From Tetrahymena elliotti 4EA (Eukaryota > Ciliophora > Oligohymenophorea > Hymenostomatida > Tetrahymenidae): a stretch of 11,944 nt of DNA. The position numbers were made by a program, and so were the translations under genes. Position 1 is the stretch's first letter; every line of letters starts with the position of its first letter. The notes under the pieces are model-generated. The model was not told where the DNA came from. It made no database searches and worked only from the letters and a program-made list of their open reading frames with translations. Positions 8,761 to 11,944 of the stretch are shown here, piece by piece. The stretch is taken from the NCBI GenBank assembly GCA_000231825.2, contig JH720304.1, positions 209,069 through 221,012 of the forward strand, read 5' to 3'.

Positions 8761-9780
8761 TCATCCATTTTTCAAATTTATTCTTTTTGCCATTTAAAAG
8801 AATGGATTGAGTTTAATATTTTTCTATGTTTATTTACTTGCTTTTGAATCTTTAAATTTTTGATTTATCTAAGTTTAATGGCATTTCGAAAATTAATTAA
8901 TCAATTTCTTCTGTTTTTATCTTTAATCAAGACTTATCAAAGGAGGAAAAATAGTTCAAAAATTTTTATCTACATCAAATCTATTTTTTCCAAATCTATA
9001 ATTTGTACTACTCATTGATTTTTAAATATCTTATTGCGTCATAACAAAAACATAAGATTATTTTTGGTGAAAACAGTATAGCAAATAAACGCTTATCATT
9101 AAACAAAAATTTTAATTTCAATCTTCTAATACTATTATTTGTGAAGCCTTAAAATCAAACCTTTTCTCAATATTTTGTATTCGTTGCCATTTTTCAAGCA
9201 TATCTGTAATAAGATATTTAAAAGTGTAAAAAAATTTAAAAATTCAAGCAGCTTTCTTTCACTGAGAGGATTTTTTTAATTAAGCAGAGTTTATTTAAAT
9301 TTTCCAATCAATAAGCAAAAAGAAGAGCAGTAGCTGCTTTTTATTAAATTCCCTCCATATCTACTTTTCTTGTATTTAGCTCGTTTTAAGAGATATGTAT
9401 TCAATCTAATCTCCTCAACCAGCTAATCTAGGTATTTATTTGTTATTTGCTTAGAATCATACAAATTTAAGGCTAGTCCAATTATGCAAAGTGTGTCCAA
9501 GTAAGCTAATAATGTATTATTAAAAGAAAATATAAATAAAGGAAAATGTATAGCATGAAAAATATTCTTAATCTTGTCAAGTGTAGAGATACTGCAAAGA
9601 AATCTTTGATTTGATTTTTAAACCCAAAGCAATAGCTAAAGCCTAAGCAATTTCTTTAAAACAGCACTATCCTATATACATAAATTGGAAAACCAAAACC
9701 ATTTTAGGTAAATTTTATCAGAATTTGATCCAACCAAAGTAGTTGCTTTTCAAGGATTAATAATATTTAAAAAAGAGAAA
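8761..9780 (-). pseudogene. Decayed gene with a PAS-like segment
   Basis: The minus strand shows protein-like blocks in shifting frames. About 9560-9245 gives LDTLCIIGLALNLYDSKQ, LVEEIRLNTYLLKRAKYKKS and LSERKLLEFLNFF. From 9240 a second frame gives LEKWQRIQNIEKRFDFKASQ, YVFVMTQQDIQKS, STNYRFGKNRFDVDKNF and TIFPPLISLDQRQKQKK, ending at TGA 8761-8763. This frame is broken by TGA at 9118-9120 and 8956-8958. The stretch at about 9057-8930 follows the layout of PAS domains in large ciliate membrane proteins: a VFV strand, then S-T-N, then FG-x-N-x-x-D-x-x-x-K-N, then I-x-P-P-L-I. That assignment rests on remembered family patterns and is tentative. Frameshifts plus internal TGA codons make it a pseudogene. 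Confidence 0.5.
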
Positions 9781-9785
9781 TAAAA

Positions 9786-9869
9786 ATGAATAAATTAAAA
9801 TTAAAAAGTACAAAAGGCTACTTTCTTATAATAATTATAAAGTAGATAAAAATATTAATAGAAAAATGA
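9786..9869 (+). promoter_or_regulatory. Possible upstream ORF and hairpin before the intact gene
   Basis: ATG at 9786-9788 opens 27 codons ending at TGA 9867-9869. That stop overlaps the main start codon by two bases (ATGA). Inside it, 9818-9845 is an imperfect inverted repeat: CTACTTTCTTATAAT pairs with ATTATAAAGTAG, leaving a two-base bulge. Whether the transcript includes this stretch is unknown. If it does, the arrangement could influence translation of the gene at 9866. Confidence 0.25.
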
Positions 9870-11773
9870 ATAACAAAGTCGTATTTATCTTATACTTAAT
9901 TATTTGCTTGGTTTTTTCTTAAACCTCTCCAATACCATTAGACCCTATAGATTCTTGTGATAACGTTTCATGTATTTGTAGCGCATCAGGCTAATGCTCT
10001 TCATGTTAGTGGGGATTCATAGCTTATGATTAATATCAATGCTCCTTTCAAGGAAATTCTTCTTATGGCTAATGGCAAACCCCCATACCTTACTGTGTAG
10101 ACTAGATGTCTGATAGAGATTGCTTGATGTGTGTTTTACAATACAGGTGGAATGGGATCATTTGCGAATATTTTTGCAAAGAAACCCAAACTTATCTTCC
10201 AGATCATAGATAATGTAGAAATTCTTGTAAAGTTTAAAACACAAGTTGTGTTTAATGTGATTCATTAGAGGTTCTAAAATGTAAATAGTGTGACTAAAAT
10301 ACCTTTTTATTTGAAGGAAAATGCATATTATAATGCCCTGAAAATAGTTTTGTGAATCAAATGAGAGAATGCATTTTATGTAGTAATCAATGCAAAACTT
10401 GTAATTCTGCAGACGAATGCACAACTTGTAACCTTCCAGATATTTCTAGCCCACCTCCCTAGTGCTCGTGCCCAGATAGCAAAGTCTATTATAATTAATA
10501 GTGCATCTTATCCTGCCCTATTTATTATGATAATATATAGGATAAAGGAATCTGTGTTAGATAATGCCCTAAGTAAAAATACCCTGTTGTGGACTCAGTT
10601 ACTTCTTAAATTTCATGCATAGCTGTTAGTGATTCTGTTAATGATTTTTGCCTTGCTCACTTGAATAAAGTTGATAAGCTTATTAAAGTGCAACTCTAAA
10701 CAAAAAATAATGATAATAATTACTATTATTTAGTTGTTTAAGTAGACCATACTCCATATGTCTGCTATTCATACTATGCAAGGAGTTTTCAAGGGTAAGG
10801 AGGAGTGTTGATAAATTAATATTTTGAAGAAAATATTGATTCATTCAAAATATATTTTTAATTTTATAAAGATTATTTAGTAAATTGTGTTGATGGTTAA
10901 TGTGAAATAAAACTAGAGATTTAGTGGATGAACCGCGTTCAATATTCATTTTCAATTAAATATAAGCTTTAGACTTAAGGAACATTGGAGACAAATATTC
11001 AAATAGATGGAACTTAAAAAGAATCAGAGATAGCATGCTAGGACTGCTATATTCCCAACGAAAAAGTTATTTCTTCTCTTATTGAAATAGTATGTAGTTA
11101 AGATTAGACATGCGAATCTGATAAAATAACTGCCCCTGCTAGTTCTGTTATTACTCTTATTTAAAAGGTAAATGACCCATAGTACTCCTCCTTAACTGTC
11201 TTACCTCATTCTTTGAAGCTGCAATAAGATTCAATTTACAAGGGGGTTAATATTCCGTTTACCTATGTTAATAGTATTCCAGGATAAATCTCTTATAGTT
11301 TTATTGCTTAAAGTATACCAAATTCATATTACTAAAATTATGCTAGAATCTATATTACTTCAGTAACTAAAAGGAGTAATACTGGTCGTTTGTTAGCTGA
11401 TTCTTAATCATCATAAGTAAGTGTAAACTATCCAAGATAATAATTTGATATAAGGATTACTGAGAAACCAAATGGTAATTCCTAAAATAGCTAGAATGGA
11501 GAATAGCTAGGTGATGACAGCTCTACTACAAGTGCTCTTACTATTGTTATAATAGTAGTAGTGGTGGTATTATGTGCATCAATAGCAATAGCCATAGCCT
11601 TCTATTGCCTTTATAGGAGAATGAAAAGCAAAGAAAATAGGGTTATTCCTATAACTACTAATCCTGCTACTTTAGTAGAAGGATAGGAAATAGCAAAAAA
11701 AAGCTAAAATTAAGAAACTCTAGGAAATATTAATACCAACTTTAACCCAGAATAAAATCAATTAAATGTTTGA
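9866..11773 (+). CDS. Type I membrane protein with furin-like Cys-rich repeats
   Basis: A single frame of 636 codons runs from ATG 9866 to TGA 11771-11773 without introns, using more than 40 TAA/TAG codons as Gln. Residues 1-19 are a signal peptide (VVFILYLIICLVFS). Residues 30-250 are dense in Cys pairs (CILCSNQCKTCNSADECTTC, CILSCP, CVRQCP), the pattern of furin-like or growth-factor-receptor Cys-rich repeats common in ciliate surface proteins. Residues 255-545 form a second extracellular region, poorer in Cys, with a GRLLADSQ segment near 507-514 before a Gln/Asn/Ser stalk. I do not recognise its fold. The helix is about 557-580, then YRRMKSK and a tail of about 50 residues. Start choice is supported by the signal peptide. 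The protein is probably at the cell surface. Ligand and role are unknown, and no kinase or enzyme domain is visible. Confidence 0.9.
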
Positions 11774-11944
11774 AAATTACTCTGAGGTGTTTAGTGCTAA
11801 GTTTAAAATAATTAAATTTATTGCTTTTATTAATATTATTATTATTATTATTATGATATCCCTTTTATATATTAATATATATTATATTATTTAGATTTTT
11901 TGAAAATTTAAAGGGAATATACCCAAAGTTGATTTAATACAATT
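11774..11944. other. 3' flank of the intact gene
   Basis: AT-rich DNA with no ORF. It contains an (ATT)6 microsatellite at 11835-11854 and a self-complementary AT stretch near 11868-11890. No defined polyadenylation or breakage signal can be assigned. Confidence 0.5.
11835..11854. repeat. (ATT)n microsatellite
   Basis: Six perfect ATT units followed by AT. A shorter run of the same unit lies near 4239-4252. Both are non-coding and unremarkable for such AT-rich DNA. Confidence 0.8.

Noticed and set aside
2690..9780. TGA as a sense codon (for example Trp), which would make the relics and the middle gene intact
   Set aside because: The long intact gene uses TGG for Trp, has no internal TGA and stops at TGA. 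The relics also have frameshifts that recoding cannot explain.
10158..10424. Minus-strand ORF of 88 codons
   Set aside because: It lies antisense to the Cys-rich repeats of the intact plus-strand gene, whose cysteine pattern and codon use are clear.

Overview
The window is very AT-rich and reads as nuclear DNA of an oligohymenophorean ciliate, most like Tetrahymena or a relative. The best evidence is one 636-codon plus-strand gene (9866-11773). It is open only if TAA and TAG are read as glutamine, carries more than 40 such codons, and ends at TGA. Three minus-strand loci show the same codon usage. The species and the nucleus of origin (somatic or germline) cannot be fixed from sequence alone.

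Layout. Positions 1-2445 and 5974-8613 are diverged direct copies of one segment (copies A and B). Each holds a minus-strand gene for a small membrane protein with a hydrophobic N-terminal segment, Cys-rich ectodomain, one membrane helix, a basic juxtamembrane stretch and a Gln/Pro-rich cytoplasmic tail. A more distant relative lies between them (4354-5103, minus). All three loci show damage or oddities. Copy A has lost its stop codon and three cysteines. Copy B has lost 29 ectodomain codons. Copies A and B share an out-of-frame ATG at the apparent signal peptide. The third has an in-frame TGA between helix and tail.

The spaces between hold decayed minus-strand coding sequence. One relic at about 2690-4005 is not recognised. 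A fragment related to it lies at about 5820-5940. Another relic at about 8761-9780 contains a PAS-like stretch. A repeat of about 170 bp lies on both sides of the middle gene (3999-4180 and 5655-5820).

The right end carries the only clearly intact gene: a 635-residue type I membrane protein with furin-like Cys-rich repeats, a second extracellular region of unknown fold, one membrane helix and a short tail. The picture is a gene-poor, duplication-prone region enriched in surface-protein genes and their remains. No RNA gene, CRISPR array, telomere repeat or convincing chromosome-breakage site was seen.
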